Shown here piece after piece: positions 20,728-30,829 of a DNA stretch of 64,000 nt. This DNA is from Circinella umbellata (Eukaryota; Mucoromycota; Mucoromycetes; Mucorales; Lichtheimiaceae): assembly GCA_025093555.1 (NCBI GenBank), contig JAIWNF010000049.1, forward strand, positions 1-64,000, read 5' to 3'. A program made the position numbers and the translations under genes. Numbering within the stretch: the first letter of the stretch is position 1; each line of letters opens with the position of its first letter. The notes under the pieces are model-generated. The model did no database searches. It had not been told where the DNA came from and saw only the letters and a list, made by a program, of their open reading frames with translations.

Positions 20728-23700
20728 TAAAGACCTGTGTGCTCACCTGAGTAGGAGGACTCTTGAGCGTGGAGGAGGACAGGCACGAAATAAAAATTTT
20801 GGAGTGATGGAGGACACTAGTCCAGAAACTCTTTTAAAACTGGTTGATTCTTTTGCAGATATATTTCCAGATGAACTTCCAAATGGATTACCACCACAGA
20901 GACATGTTGATCACTCAATTCCATTAGAGCCTAATGCAAAAACACCAGCTCAAAAATTATATCATCTCTCAAGTCATGAACTTAATGAACTCAAGAAACA
21001 ACTAAACGAACTCATTGATAAAGGATGGATCCAACCAAGCAAATCACCTTATGGAGCCCCTGTTCTATTTGTTGCCAAGAAAGAAGGAAGTCTTCATATG
21101 GTAGTAGACTATCGCGCGCTAAACTCTATTACTATAAAGGACAACTATCCTTTGCCAAGGACAGATGAACTTTTCGACCAATTACAAGGTGCAAGAATTT
21201 TTACAAAACTCGATCTCCGAAGTGGATACCATCAAATCAGAGTAAAACCAGAAGATGTTCCGAAAACAGCATTCTCAACTCGATATGGATTATATGAATT
21301 TACTGTATTACCTTTTGGTTTAACTTCAGCACCAGCAACATTCATGAGACTAATGAATGATGTTTTCCGTGATTTACTCGATATATGCGTTATCGTATAC
21401 TTGGATGATATTCTGATCTATTCGAAAAATGAAGAAGAACATAACAAGCATGTCAAGTCGGTACTCGAGAGGCTTCGTGAACACAAACTATATGCTAAAA
21501 AACAGAAGTGTGAATTTGGAGTCAAGCGACTCGAATTCTTAGGACACTACATTGATGAACAAGGTTTACACACAGACCCACAAAAGGTTCAGGCGGTTGT
21601 GGATTGGCCCCACTCCGTAACACAAAGGATATCCAGTGTTTCCTGGGCCTTGCTAATTATTATCATCGATTTATCAAGAACTACTCAAGTATTGTCCATC
21701 CTCTTACAAGATTATTACGTAAAGATACGGTATGGCGTTGGTCAAGTCAAGAACAACAAGCTTTTGAAACATTAAACAAAAACTGGTTTCGGTGCCAGTG
21801 CTGGCACTGCCCGATCCAGATAAGAAGTTTTATGTCCATACTGATGCATCTTCAACTGTATCAATCGGAGGGATATTATCACAAGAACAGGATGATGGCA
21901 AGCTCCATCCTGTAGCATATACAAGCAAGTCTATGACACCAGCAGAACTTAATTATTCTGTATATAAACAAGAAATGTTAGCACTCAAGCACTGCTTAGG
22001 AAAATGGCGTCATCATCTCGATATGAAACGTTTCACTGTATTCACTGATAACCGAGCATTATCATCACTCAAAACAAATACAAATTTAAATAAACGGCAA
22101 ATACATTGGTTGGAGTTATTTATGAACTTTACTTATGATGTTCATCATATACCACGTGACAAGAATCATGGTGCAGATGCATTAAGTAAACGTCCACCTG
22201 ATATACCATCTCATCCAGAAGCAAGTAAAGAATTACAAACTATACATCGATTACACAAGTTAGGTTCAATTGAAGAACAAGTCAAGGATAAATATGATAA
22301 AGATGAATTTACCAAGGATCTATGGGATAAACTTTCATGTGGAATAGATGTCACAAATTATATACTCAAGGATCAATTAATATATAAATGTCAAGAAGGA
22401 AAAGAACATCACCAGCTCGTAATACCAAGAATGCCATCTATACTTCGAAGCATTTTACATGACATGCGTGATATGCCTTCAGCAGGGCATCGAGGAATTG
22501 ATGCCACTATTGAGCGCATCGAGCGACAATACTACTGGTCAAACATTGCCAAGTCGGTACGTCAATATATTGGATCATGTGACAGTTGTCAAAGGAATAA
22601 AGGCTCAAACAAGAAACCTGCTGGATTGATACAACCACTCGAGCCTGCTCAAGAACGCTGGGAATCGATCTCCACAGATTTTATTACTCAATTACCACTA
22701 ACCAAGAATAGATATGATGCAATTATGGTTATTGTCGATCGATTTTCCAAGAGAGCTCATTTTGCTCCTTGTCATACAAATGACTCAGCTGTTGATGTAG
22801 CACACATCTTTCTCCGCGAGGTTTATAGACAACATGGGTTACCTAAAGAGGTCATATCGGATAGAGACCCCAAATTTACATCAAGATTTTGGACTGCCTT
22901 ATTCAATCAACTACAAATTAAGAAGAAAATGTCAACTTCGTATCACCCACAATCGGACGGACAAACTGAGCGCATAAATAGGATCTTAGAAGACCTTTTA
23001 CGACACTATATTGCATATGATCAACGTGATTGGGATACCTGGTTACCTATAGTAGAGCACACCTATAATAATACACATCAAGCATCAATCAAGATGACTC
23101 CGTACTACTGTGATTTGGGCCACCATGTACTTACTCCGACACTACTCGAGAACACAATATCAGGAAATGAAACTGCTGATCACCTCGCATCTCGACTCCG
23201 CAATATTAGAACTACAGTCATTGAAAATATCAAAGCTGCAGCTGCTCGACAAGAACAATATGCAAATGCAAGTCGTCGTGATCTTGAATTTACAGTTGGA
23301 CAAGAAGTATTAGTTGATCAACGTTATCTCAACCCTGCTAATTATCCTCAATCAGCAAAGAAGAAACTCGCCGCAAAATATGCAGGACCTTACAAAATCA
23401 TCGAATGAATCGGCAAGGTTGCGTATCGTTTGGAACTACCAACGAACATTAAGGCTCACAATGTATTTCATATTCATACCCTTAAATTATATACTCAAGC
23501 TCAAGACGATCGGCAACCAACTCGACCCCCAGCATTGCTCATTGATAACCAAGAAGAATATGAAGTCGAATCTATTTTGGATAAAAGAATACGTAACAGA
23601 AGAACAGAATACCTTATAAAATGGTTAGGCTATCCTATACATGAAGCAAGTTGGGAACCAAGTATACACTTAAAAAATAGTTAAGAATTTATTCAAGAAT

Positions 23701-23818
23701 TTGAATCAAAACAAACAAAACAACAAACAAATCACAAAGGAACAACTACAAACTCAGTTGGCCCCAGCACACGTACTCGATATGGGCGGTTAGCCGGTGG
23801 CAGCACAAGAAAAGACTG
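20728..23818 (+). pseudogene. pol: Ty3 Pol, RT-RNase H-integrase-chromodomain part
   Basis: Begins with the second linker repeat (KDLCAHLSRRTLERGGGQA). RT has LPFGLTSAPATF and the catalytic VIVYLDDILIYS (about 21398). A frameshift near 21610 and another near 21785 divide RT, connection and RNase H (HTDASS; FTDNRAL; DKNHGADALSK). Integrase shows an HHCC-type finger (AGHRGIDA ... CDSCQRNK) and core residues STDFITQLP, VISDRDPKF and SDGQTERINR. After a TGA at 23406-23408 a chromodomain follows (EVESILDKRI ... YLIKWLGYP ... SWEPS). A TAA at 23682-23684 precedes the last codons, and the frame ends at 23818. The chromodomain places it among chromoviruses, which usually target modified chromatin. 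Confidence 0.9.
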
Positions 23819-24895
23819 AAATCTTAATCCTTGAGGATACCCCTCTTGGTCTTGATTTGTTATTTGATTCAATGGCATAACAGAAGGAGGGAGCTCTTGA
23901 CTTGGCGGAGTTGAATTAATTGGGGGGAGGGACTGACCAGACTCTTGACTTGGAGATGAAAAATTTGACTGTGGAATCTCACCAACAGAAATGGGAACCA
24001 GTGGAGCAGGGGGAGTATCACCTCGAACTTGATTTCTAGTACGAGGACTAGGAGACCTAATTGTATCAACTGGTGGAAGATCTTCAATATGCCATTGGTA
24101 GTCAGATTCACCACTACCAATTTGATCCTCTTCTTGACTTTCATTACCTCCTACATCACTTTCTAATTCATCATCTTCTTCTTCTGACTCAACAAAACGA
24201 CGACGTACACCAGCACGAGCAAGCCTACACGAACGACGAATAGGAGCTGATGATTCATTATCTTCATTATTATCACTGACTTGAGTCTGACCATCATCAA
24301 GAGTGGAAACCATAAAACCTATAGGAATATCAGCAGAGGAAGAACCAAAGGTACCATAGTTTGTTATTTTACCATATCGGAAGGAAGGCAAGACCGGTGG
24401 AGTATGATTCGACTCCACTTCAACACCAATTCTTAATTCATTAAGATTACAAACTCGAGCCATTGGTTTTTTATGTTCCCTGGAATCAAGAACTCGAACA
24501 AGGTACCACTCTGGAATTTCCAGCTCAGACACAATGTGTGACCGTTTAAGCAACCACAAGTGAGCCAAAGGAACTTGACCTTTACTTACCTTTTCGTAAT
24601 TAACCTTGGAACAACCAGGACGTTTGTGAACACGACACTGATCACACCAAACACCACTATTGTCAGCCAAACGAGGACGGAAATTGTAGCAAACTCGACC
24701 ACGACAAAAGCAAGCTTGGCATACGTTACTTGGGCGGAATAAACCATAATCAATCTCCGGTGTTAAAGTACTGGCAAGAACACGCACACAAGTATATCAT
24801 TGAACACAACGACGTTCAAATTCCTCAACTGAAATTCCACCTTCATGAGTCAAGGTTGATTGAGTCATAGCATCAGAAATTAAGGTAATAGGCAT
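23732..24895 (-). pseudogene. Antisense reading frame of the Ty3 element, Cys-rich N-terminus
   Basis: On the minus strand, ATG 24895 opens a frame that, apart from one TGA at 24797-24799, runs 388 codons to a stop at 23732-23734. It lies between pol and the 3' LTR and overlaps the end of pol tail-to-tail. The N-terminal third has seven clustered cysteines (CQACFCRGRVC, then WCDQCRVHKRPGC), suggesting metal binding. The rest is acidic (SEEEDDELESDVGG) and Ser/Pro-rich with basic patches. Antisense genes in the same position are known in some plant Ty3 elements and in HTLV-1, so a regulatory or accessory role is conceivable. The function is unknown. The TGA could have arisen from TGG by one transition. 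Confidence 0.7.
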
Positions 24896-25344
24896 GGTGA
24901 ATAAAAAGCAGAAAAATTAAAGATTGAAAAATCTGGGAAATATAGTGCAACAATAAAAGGAAGCAAGGAAGAAAAATTTTTACAAAGCCCCTGTAAAAAT
25001 TAGTTCCAGAATCTCAGATACCGGATGAAACATTTACCCATAAAAATATTTTCCATCTCCACACATAAATTATTTTGTTACCCTTTTTATCCTTTTTATT
25101 TCCAATTCTTTTTCTTTTTATTTTCTTCGTTTTTCCACTCAAGTTTTTAAATTCTCACTTCCTTTATAATTATCATCTATCAAAGTCAAGGCCCAAATTG
25201 TTATCACCATTCAGTCAAAAATTTCATCATTATCCTGTGATTGTATCTTACATTATATTATTCCGTTTTCCTTATTTTATTACTATTTTATTATTATTTA
25301 TTATCCTTTTTCTTATTATATCCTCTGGTTTAAGAGGGGGAGAA
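24896..25344. other. Ty3 3' untranslated segment with polypurine tract
   Basis: No sense gene. The tract AAGAGGGGGAGAA (about 25332-25344) abuts the 3' LTR and fits the plus-strand primer. The segment also holds the presumed leader of the antisense frame. Confidence 0.75.
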
Positions 25345-25556
25345 TGTTACCATTTAGGTAATATTGTAACCAAGAGCTCAAGCTTGTGAAAATAAGCTTG
25401 AGTTGTACAGATGGGCTTAGCCCATATAAATAGTTATTATACCTATTAAATAAAAAACAAGCCCTTTTTCTCTCTTTTACACTTTTCGATTACTTTTCTA
25501 TTTCATTGTATCATTATTGACCTGAAATAACTATAGACTGGGTTTAGTCTGTAACA
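25345..25556 (+). repeat. 3' LTR of the Ty3 element
   Basis: 212 bp, the same as the 5' LTR except TGTTACCATT here versus TGTTACCGTT there, by eye. It is followed by the duplication ATCAT. Confidence 0.95.
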
Positions 25557-25561
25557 ATCAT

Positions 25562-25677
25562 GGTCCAAATAGGGAAATACACGAAATGTCAGCAAAGCAT
25601 AATTAAAGATACGCTATACTTTAATAATTAGAATGACAAATAATTATCTTTATGAATAATATGTGTTGGATACAACA
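25562..25677. repeat. Solo LTR, family B, copy 2, right part
   Basis: The last 116 bp of the split LTR, ending GGATACAACA, followed by CCATG (25678-25682), which matches CCATG at 14811-14815. It lines up with the first part of the copy at 2629-3049 in reverse. Confidence 0.9.
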
Positions 25678-26034
25678 CCATGTAATCAACATTTTTCTTT
25701 CCATATCTCCAGTTCTTTTTCTAACTACATAGTCTTCGATTTTAGAAGACATTATTGTTTAATATATCAAATATATCACAGACTGATTTACACATTCTGT
25801 CACAAAATTCTATTTTAGCATGTATTATGGGTAACTGCAAAGTGAGACAGGAAGATGTTATCTTCTATTAAAAATGAAATCGTGTCAAGAGCTATGTACA
25901 TACAAGACAAAAAAGGCATTGCTATTTTTTTAACAACTTAAATATATACTATTACTAACGAGTTCTCAACGGGTAGCCTTCAGTCAAATGCACTTTAACT
26001 AAACAAAAAATAGTGAATTAATGGAAATAGAATT
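25678..26034. other. AT-rich flank without genes
   Basis: Nothing recognisable besides the CCATG duplication at its start and GAATT (26030-26034), the left duplication of the next solo LTR. Confidence 0.5.
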
Positions 26035-26494
26035 TGTTGTATTATAAGAACATCATCTCTTTATCCCAGATGAAATAAGAAATCATATTAAAAATATTTA
26101 AAATACAGACGTGAACAGAACTCAACTCTAAAAAGGAAACTGAGTAAAATCGCATAACGATGTCCTGCGCCTCGTCAACTTAAATTAAAGAATAAAAGAG
26201 AGTATCATGGCTAAGCCCAATATACTTCAGAACAGTAGCTATAGTAACCTTCTCAATATTAATGACTAATATCAAGTACCCGACTTTACTATCAATCACC
26301 CACATCATTCTATCAACTAAGCCCCATAACTCATAGAATAGAAATCATATAAATACGGGTTGTAAATATTATTTTAAAGAAATAGCTTTATTCTAGTTTC
26401 TAAACTATTATTAAAGATATATAACAAAGTCTCAAAGGATTTATACCTTGTCTGTTTTTATTTCCTACTCTTATTAAAATAACCAAATATCACA
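26035..26494 (-). repeat. Solo LTR, family C, copy 2
   Basis: 460 bp, TGTTGTATTATAAG ... AAATATCACA, flanked by GAATT (26030-26034 and 26495-26499). Near-identical to 12523-12982 in reverse orientation, so both insertions are probably recent. Confidence 0.9.
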
Positions 26495-26719
26495 GAATTT
26501 TTCTGAACAAAGTGATCGATTCGAGCCATCTTATTAATTACTATTACTACTATTCAATGAATTAACTATAAACAGTTACATACAACAAACGTTTCAGTGC
26601 TGATGGGACCCCACTACTCATCGACGCGTTACACTCTATAACTATCACTTGAATAAAAGAAATGTACGTCGTAGGATTGAATTTGAAAACATAAACCGAT
26701 GACTTTACCTAAATTATTG

Positions 26720-27510
26720 CTGCTGTTTTTGTTTGACCAATATCTTAAATGACTATACATAAGACACAGGATCAAATCTTTCAGCACTTCGGTATTTGCC
26801 TGCAATAAGGCGTACTTGCACATGGCCAACTCTATGTTGCTTTGTCCAGAGCAAAAAATCCAAATATTATAAACATTGCTACCAATCTGTTATTATTTAC
26901 TACCACAGCACCACCTACCGACAACATTGTATATTATGAGATACTATTAACACCACCACTAACAACATGAGCTGAACAAACTACAACTACAACTACTTAG
27001 ACTTTTTGTTCACTGATTGACTGTCATATTTTTTTTGTTTCTTCTTTCGTATATTTTCTCTTTTTTACAACTGTTTTTTGTTTTTCTCTCCCCAATACGT
27101 AATAATATATATTATACAATAAAAGAATTGACAGTTTAACATTATTTGGCGTATAAATAGTAGATCAGGTTATTATAGTTAAATTTAGTGGTAAACTACA
27201 ATAAGTAAAATGATAAAAAAAAGGGAAAAAAAAAGTTATTTCCTCTTCCAAAGTAGATTATTTCTTTTCCACAAACTCATATATAAAGTATTTGTTTCCA
27301 CAACCTCAATATAAAGCATTTGTTTCCATGACTTCATATAAAGCATTTTGTTTCTACAGCCTCAGATACAGCAGTATTTTTTTTCTACAACCTCTGATTC
27401 AGCATTTTTTTCCACAGCGAATGCGCAGCGAAACCGTATGCCGTTGAATGACCTGGAGCGAAGGGGCTCATTTAGCCGAGCGAAGCGAGGCAGGAAGAGG
27501 TTGATGTAAT
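26720..27510 (+). pseudogene. 3' remnant of a second Helitron (helicase C-terminus to terminal hairpin)
   Basis: On the plus strand, 26750-26969 reads MTIHKTQDQIFQHFGICL, a TAA, then GVLAHGQLYVALSRAKNPN and a tail to TGA. This parallels SMTINKAQGQTF ... THGLLYVTFSRVRTPN at the end of the first Helitron helicase. About 450 bp further on, 27445-27500 repeats the first Helitron's terminal motif (TTGAATGAC, GGGCTCATTTAGCCGAGCG, AAGCGAGGCAGGA). No CTRR end is evident. The pairing of helicase tail and terminal motif identifies a truncated, diverged Helitron. The minus-strand frame over 26629-26829 is its shadow. Confidence 0.75.
27262..27425. repeat. Minisatellite-like array, about 6 units of 27-31 bp
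   Basis: Units resemble TTTCCACAACCTCATATAAA followed by GCATTTG. The CC anchors fall at about 27270, 27299, 27327, 27355, 27386 and 27413. The array lies just inside the terminal motif of the second Helitron remnant. Confidence 0.7.
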
Positions 27511-27851
27511 AATAATAATAAGAGAGTATATATAAATGATGATATATTAGAACGACAAATTAAGAAGATAAAAATAGATTAATTAATATATATTCCTTTA
27601 TATTAAAATTATATATGAAAATTCAAAAAAAAATTATTAAGCCTAAGTAATATATTTAATCCAAATAATGTTTCTCATTGTCTTGAGAACCCAGTTGTAC
27701 GACTCCTCCTTTTCATTTATAATAAAAGCAGATGCAATTAATACATTCTGTAGTTTCGATGAACCGAGATGGCTAATGCCAACCACATTGAACAAAGGCA
27801 TATCGTTCTTGTTCGTCTTATATGTTGCATCTAAAACAATTATTTCATTAA

Positions 27852-29264
27852 GGGAATGACTATGGGCGCGCCAAAAATTGATAGTCAGACGAGGGGCGCG
27901 CCAATTCTGAGCCGGCACTTTAGTAACATGGCGCGCCCTTCGTCTGTTTTACTTTGCTTGCTCTTGTTCAAGTTTGCTATATGAAACATATCTTATTTAA
28001 ACTGAATTTTCTCTACTTTAAATAAAAGAATTACGAATAAAAATATGACAGTCCGGTTGAATCATCATCATTCTTCAGTTGAATACTTTTTGATAATAAA
28101 AATATCAAGCCATTTGAAAAACTATCAAAGATATACATATTAATTTCTTTTTAATCTATTGTATCCAATGGGTCAAATTAAATTAAGAATTAATTCATAT
28201 AAAGTAAAAAATCATATTCAATTTTTATTTTTACTTTCAAAGGTTTTAGTAATAACATATTGAAATATTTATGCAATGGAAATATTGTACAAATATTAAT
28301 AATAGGTGTTGTACATATTGATATAAGCTTGCTATTATGGGATCCATGGACCAGCAGGATTCTTTAACATAGGTTCATTACAAAAAGCAATAACATTTGA
28401 AGACTATGCCGCTATCTTTCATACAAAGTGTTCTTGTTCTTGACTCATTCAACAAGACTACACCAATATTTCATATGAGGATGCAATAGAATTCTTGTTT
28501 AAGAATCAAAATCTTGACTCAAGAGTTTACGATCAGCCACAAGACGAAAATTATACCTTTAAGAAAGATTTCTAGAAGCTATTGTTATTCATATTTAATA
28601 TGATTGATTTGATTATTTTTTTATCGTTTTGTATTATTACGTATGTATATTTATGTCATTTTTTTTTCGTTATACTACGTATGACCCAATTTCTTTCTTC
28701 TTCCCTATTTATATGGTACTCTCTCACTTGGTAATTTATATAATACAGATTATTCCTTTATCCTACGTAATAAATGTTGATATGTGATCTTTTTTTGAGC
28801 TGCTCCTATAGCCCACCCATTCTTCTATATTATAATTCATATGTCCTTTTCTTATAATTTCGTTTATTTAGAGCACAAGCATTATATAGTACGTACGTAT
28901 TATAGCTATATGCCTACAATTAGTGCCATTTTTGATCTATGTCATACTGCTTCGCTCCTTTGCTATCGGCTTTTTTGTATAGTCACAGAAGTATACGTAT
29001 TGCATTCTTTTATAACTTTTTGGTTCAGTAATTTTTGAGTATAATTTATGGCGTAGAAATAGAAAGAAACTCTATGTTCAATTGGCACAATACGTTAAAT
29101 ATATTGTTAATAAGTATTGTTGAGATTGTGGATATTTTGAATAAGTGAAGAAAAAGGGTAGATGAAGGGTAGACGAAGGGCGCGCCATGTTACTAAGATG
29201 CCTGTTCAAAATTGGCGCGCCCCTCGTCTGACTGTAAAATTTTGGCGCGCCCGTAGTCATTCCC
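27852..29264. mobile_element. 1,413-bp element with 95-bp TIRs rich in GGCGCGCC and an 8-bp duplication
   Basis: The ends start GGGAATGACTA and are inverted over about 95 bp with few mismatches. Each arm holds three copies of the palindrome GGCGCGCC. The duplication TTCATTAA flanks it (27844-27851 and 29265-29272). Long TIRs with an 8-bp duplication fit a Mutator-like or hAT-type non-autonomous element. The interior is AT-rich and has no transposase, only a short decayed coding stretch (28348-28575). It interrupts the FAR1/MULE pseudogene. Confidence 0.85.
28348..28575 (+). pseudogene. Short decayed coding fragment inside the GGCGCGCC element
   Basis: A 75-codon stretch with one TGA reads like protein (GPAGFFNIGSLQKAITFEDY; ISYEDAIEFLFKNQNLDSR) and ends at TAG 28573-28575. 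It is not recognised. A captured host-gene fragment or a remnant of the element's own gene are both possible. Confidence 0.35.
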
Positions 29265-29830
29265 TTCATTAAATCGCCATGCTTTGGGTATACTTGCCCC
29301 ATGCGTCATAAAAGTGCGTCCAGCTTAGCTTTTGTCAGATTAGGATTGTATCTTGTAACATAATCATTGTCGGTAAGGTATTCGAATACTCGGCTAAATC
29401 TTCCATGCTTGTCTTCCTCATAAATCATTGATCGGAAGTTGTACAAGTCCTTTTTCTTCATAATTGGCTCGTCATCATGGTTGATTAGTTCTTGAAATAT
29501 TTTTTGAGGCTTAATTGCATTGCTAGTCATGGATGTGATTTGTTGCTTTACCGGAATCGTTATCTTGCGATGCTGATGATAAAATATAGGTGCTTTATCC
29601 AATGGATGGTTATGCTCATCTTCATCACTAATTGTTTTTACTTTCCAATGCTGCTTGTCACGATTCCATTTTATATACATGCGCCAGTTTCAACCAATTT
29701 GCTTTGTAGTTCGATTTCTCTGCTGTGTTTCCTTGTTTACACCATGATTGTTGCGATTACGTTGACCATGTACACATTTGATATTTATTTTGCGCGCGTC
29801 ACTGTTCTGCCACCTTATTGATTTCAGCAA

Positions 29831-30829
29831 CAACTTTTTTTTTCTCTCCAGTAAATCCTTGACCGATTAATTCTTTCATTGAAGCTATATAAAATTAATA
29901 GTAGCAGGTAGTATTATAAAATAATATGAGAATGTGAAAAAAAAAGTACTACATCTCCTTTTTATTATTACACAAAAGTAAACAACAAAAGTACGTTTAT
30001 ATTACATTGTTTAGACATTGAAGTGTATAGATGTTTTATACGTTTACTAGTTAATGTTTCGTTGTTATTTTTATTTTTTTTATTTTTTCGACATTTTTAT
30101 TTACCCAATCGATCATTTGCTTTTAATGTTAATATTTTATGGAAACTCGGTTATTTATATACTTCTTTATCAATACGTACGTATGTATAAATATATATAA
30201 TACAGAATTATGTTTATTATTGGCTTTATGGCTGAACACATAATACCTATAGTAATGTTTTATCTTCTTGTTTAGCATTTATTTAGACATAGTGTCTTTT
30301 TCTTTTTTGCATTAAAAGTATACCTGTTTGCTAAACAGAAAATATGTTTATTTCTATAATTATATTTTTGTTTGTTGTGCAGTGTAACAAGTTCAAAGTT
30401 AAAAATAAAGTGGGATGTCCGTAAGGAAAAAGTAGGGTGTCCGTAGCAAATTTTCTATATCTGTATGTGTTTAATGAATGATTTCAAGGAATGGAATATT
30501 CCATATGTATAGAAAAAAAAGAATTACTTGATGGAAAGCATTTTATTATTATCTATAGCTTCATATTTTGAAACTGAATATTTTGTATCGCACAACCCAT
30601 ATTATTATTATTTGTTTGAGCCACTGATGTTGGTATGACATCTCCTCTTTGTTTATATAATTTATATCTGGCAATTGTTTCTTATTGATTGTATTTGTGT
30701 TAGTAATTATTATTAAGATATCTTCTTTGCGGCCTCAGAGCGAATATAAAAAAATAAAAATAAAAACCGAACTTTCCATCCTATTTTCTTTGCCTTGCTT
30801 TAAACACTTTCTATTTACATACTTTCGTG
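29831..30829. other. AT-rich intergenic region
   Basis: The left end may still belong to the FAR1/MULE pseudogene (a minus-strand frame MKELIGQGFTGEKKK at about 29882). The remainder has no gene. GGGATGTCCGTA and GGGTGTCCGTA recur 24 bp apart near 30412-30450. The promoter of the next gene presumably lies at the right end. Confidence 0.4.

Larger units (their letters stand above)
15121..25556 (+). mobile_element. Ty3/Gypsy chromovirus retrotransposon, 10.4 kb with nested DNA transposon
   Basis: Two 212-bp LTRs (15121-15332, 25345-25556) are flanked by the duplication ATCAT (15116-15120, 25557-25561). The order is gag, protease, RT, RNase H, integrase, chromodomain, then a 1.5-kb 3' segment with an antisense frame. 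The LTRs differ at one base by eye (CG versus CA near base 8), implying a recent insertion. Even so, pol has two frameshifts and several stops, and a 3,175-bp DNA transposon (17553-20727) lies within it. Without that transposon the element would be about 7.26 kb. Confidence 0.95.
27643..29830 (-). pseudogene. FAR1/MULE-type transposase pseudogene
   Basis: Read from the right on the minus strand: a FAR1-like zinc-binding region (CVHGQRNRNNHG ... RMYIKWNRDKQHWKV ... DEHNHPL, about 29830-29600) in which a Cys-equivalent position is a TGA. A helical segment follows (29306-29590), then after a frameshift FMTHGASIPKAWRFNE. The MULE core begins EIIVLDATYKTNKNDMPLFN and SYNWVLKTM and ends at 27643. 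The protein is split by the element at 27852-29264. Removing that element with one 8-bp duplication joins NE to IIVLD in frame. The frame ends early, so the later catalytic Glu is lost. Confidence 0.75.

Noticed and set aside
26629..26829. Minus-strand 66-codon frame with good-looking amino-acid composition
   Set aside because: The plus strand of the same bases encodes the C-terminal end of a Helitron helicase (QLYVALSRAKNPN), so the minus-strand frame is its shadow.
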